Origin: Apis mellifera
Lineage: Eukaryota > Arthropoda > Insecta > Hymenoptera > Apidae
NCBI RefSeq assembly: GCF_003254395.2
Contig: NC_037638.1
Coordinates: 12,359,086-12,423,085 of the forward strand
Direction: 5' to 3'
Length of the DNA stretch: 64,000 bases
The position numbers and the translations under genes are program-made. Below, piece after piece: positions 62,174 to 64,000 of this stretch. Within the stretch, counting starts at the first letter, position 1, and the number at the start of each line of letters is the position of its first letter. The notes below the pieces were generated by a model. That model made no database searches. It was given only the letters and a program-made list of their open reading frames with translations, and was not told where the DNA came from.

Positions 62174-64000
62174 ACCATACCATTATGGGTTATAGCCTGT
62201 TAAGTACTTTGTATTATAGTTTGAAATACATAATTGTAATAAGTAGTGATATATGAGTATGCACTCCATAGCATTCATTAACGATAACATTATAATTTGC
62301 AATATATATAAAGCTTCTAAGTACCAATGAAATTAAGTACTATTTTACAAAAAAATTTTCTATATCGATCTAATATTCCTTGTCTTTAATATAAAGATTA
62401 TTTACTACATGACAAAGTATTTTTTGGTAACAAAAACTAATTTGTGTAAAAAAAAAAAATGCATAATAATGGACATAAATTATTAAACAGATCTTCTTAT
62501 AATAGTATATAATTTTCTCATAGTAATATAAAACGACGTTGATTTCGGGACGCAAAGTGATAGTATAACAAGGGTCATGTAATTTTTATTGTCTTTTTTA
62601 AGACGAAATAAGCATAGTAATGAATTAGGTAAAATGAATAACAACTTTTGTTCATATCATTTTTTGCAACGTATAATTAATAAAGTTTACAAATGTAGTG
62701 CAATTAAACTTTTATCCTTAATATTGTAAGTACATTGATAATTTGGTATTACTATTTTTTTTATCGCTAATTGTTGGATTTCGCTTTGGCGGAATTTCAA
62801 TGAAAAATAATATGTGCACATATGTGCGTAAATTGGATCCTTGTTAATACTAAAATACTTACATTATTTAATGAAAAGTAGATCAATCGAAGAAAATGAA
62901 CATGATTTTACTTGCGTTCCTGATATATAAACTTCATATATAGTTATTTATGACAAGATTGAATATGTTTTACGACGAAGGTCTTTTTTGCCAGTGAAAT
63001 TCATGGTTCTAGAAGCAAATTTTTTTATCCTTACTGAATTTTGTAGCATCATGAATGTATTATATTTTATTGTGTCTATAAGAAATATCTCAAAATTAAA
63101 TTATTAAACTACTATTAATAAAGAATTCATTAATAATAAATTGTACATTACATTCATTTCTAGAAAAAATAAAGGAATATTTACTAAAAAAAAAATAATA
63201 AATGTTTATATGAGTGTAAATATTATAAATCTTCATTCATTCTCTCCCTTAATTCATTTTTTCTTTTAATCTTTCTCTCTTTCTTTCTTCTCTCATACAT
63301 TAGTGAAGTTAGAACATTTAAAAATGACTTCCATAAGATAAGCTTTTGAGCTCATTTAAACATGGATAAAATAAATAAATCGGAGCAATACATGTGCATG
63401 CATCCATTATCAGTCTTGGGACTTTTTAAAGTTATTCTTATGAGCTGAAACGCCCTTGGGAATATTATTTATTTAAAAATTATTACTCAAATCTTTCGAA
63501 AAAAAAGTATCGTTTGATCAAAAAATAAGTTTACGCGTTCCGTATTATTATTTCCACTAGAAACAATTAAAAATGTTAAAATCAGTATAATTTTTTACTC
63601 TTTCATTTTTTTTTTACATACGTATCTTTTTTGTTACATAATTTATATTACATAATTTTGAGCATATTATATAAAAAAAGGAAGACGACAATTGTTCATT
63701 ATTAATTTTTAATTACATATACTTGAATTAATTCATTGTGCATCATATGTAATACGTCAATATTATTGTTGACAGAATGAAAAAATATTAATTTTAATTA
63801 ATTAACTTGATATTGTTAGTACGGAACGCAGATAATATGTAAACTTGAAGTTTTCAACAATGAAAAGGTTATGCGTAAACATATTTGCATGTAAACATCT
63901 GTAATTTATTGATAAAAGTAGACATTATACATTTCCTATTTGCTAAAATTGCTATTTATTTTCGTACTTCAATCATAAAATTATAAATATCCCGATTAAT
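62174..64000 (+). other. AFG3L2 3' UTR and downstream spacer
   Basis: AATAAA at 62679-62684 is the best candidate for transcript end. Beyond it the DNA is A+T-rich with a pyrimidine-rich tract (CT-repeats) at about 63238-63300. No supported coding exon on either strand. Confidence 0.55.

Noticed and set aside
1..64000. CRISPR arrays, bacterial operons, tRNA or rRNA genes
   Set aside because: No spaced identical repeats, no ribosome-binding-site gene strings, and no recognisable tRNA B-box or rRNA sequence were seen by eye.

Overview
This window is nuclear DNA from an insect. It is probably a honeybee (Apis) or a close hymenopteran: very A+T-rich, full of (TA)n tracts, with short introns ending in AG, and with animal orthologues spread over both strands. 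There are no bacterial operons, CRISPR arrays or tRNA genes that I can recognise. Exon boundaries below were worked out by hand from GT/AG sites, reading-frame continuity and family knowledge; no transcript evidence was available.

Layout. 0-2.4 kb (minus): a complete SLC36-type proton-coupled amino-acid transporter. 2.4-9.9 kb: long A+T-rich spacer or 5' non-coding region with a 37-bp minisatellite and TA microsatellites. 9.9-11.8 kb (minus): a putative small membrane protein of 86 residues. 13.5-19.7 kb (minus): an unnamed gene, 5' end not found. 21.0-28.3 kb (plus): a strikingly G+C-rich intronless gene, its intron-bearing diverged paralogue, and a short lysine/glutamate-rich protein. The paralogous pair resembles the N-terminal domain family of microtubule-associated protein 10. 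29.0-32.4 kb (plus): a tamalin/GRASP-like PDZ scaffold with a polyglutamine tract and a C-terminal PDZ ligand. 33.2-33.9 kb (plus): a KIAA1143-like protein. 34.2-37.8 kb: microsatellites, promoter-like DNA and a probable non-autonomous hAT element. 37.8-43.9 kb (plus): MEP-1, a seven-zinc-finger chromatin protein. 46.2-49.9 kb (plus): PARP1. 50.2-51.8 kb (minus): eIF3 subunit i, tail-to-tail with PARP1. 54.7-56.9 kb (plus): a BTB protein with four Pipsqueak DNA-binding repeats. 57.7-62.2 kb (plus): the mitochondrial m-AAA protease AFG3L2. 62.2-64.0 kb: 3' non-coding sequence.

The genes do not form one pathway. Several are housekeeping or nuclear (PARP1, MEP-1, BTB-Psq, eIF3i, AFG3L2). The 13.5-28.3 kb block is the least explained part: four unnamed protein genes, with sharp changes in base composition. 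The best leads there are the G+C-rich intronless paralogue and the unnamed minus-strand gene. Elsewhere the best leads are the hAT-like element next to the MEP-1 promoter, two genes whose first coding exon is only the ATG, and the 86-residue membrane protein.
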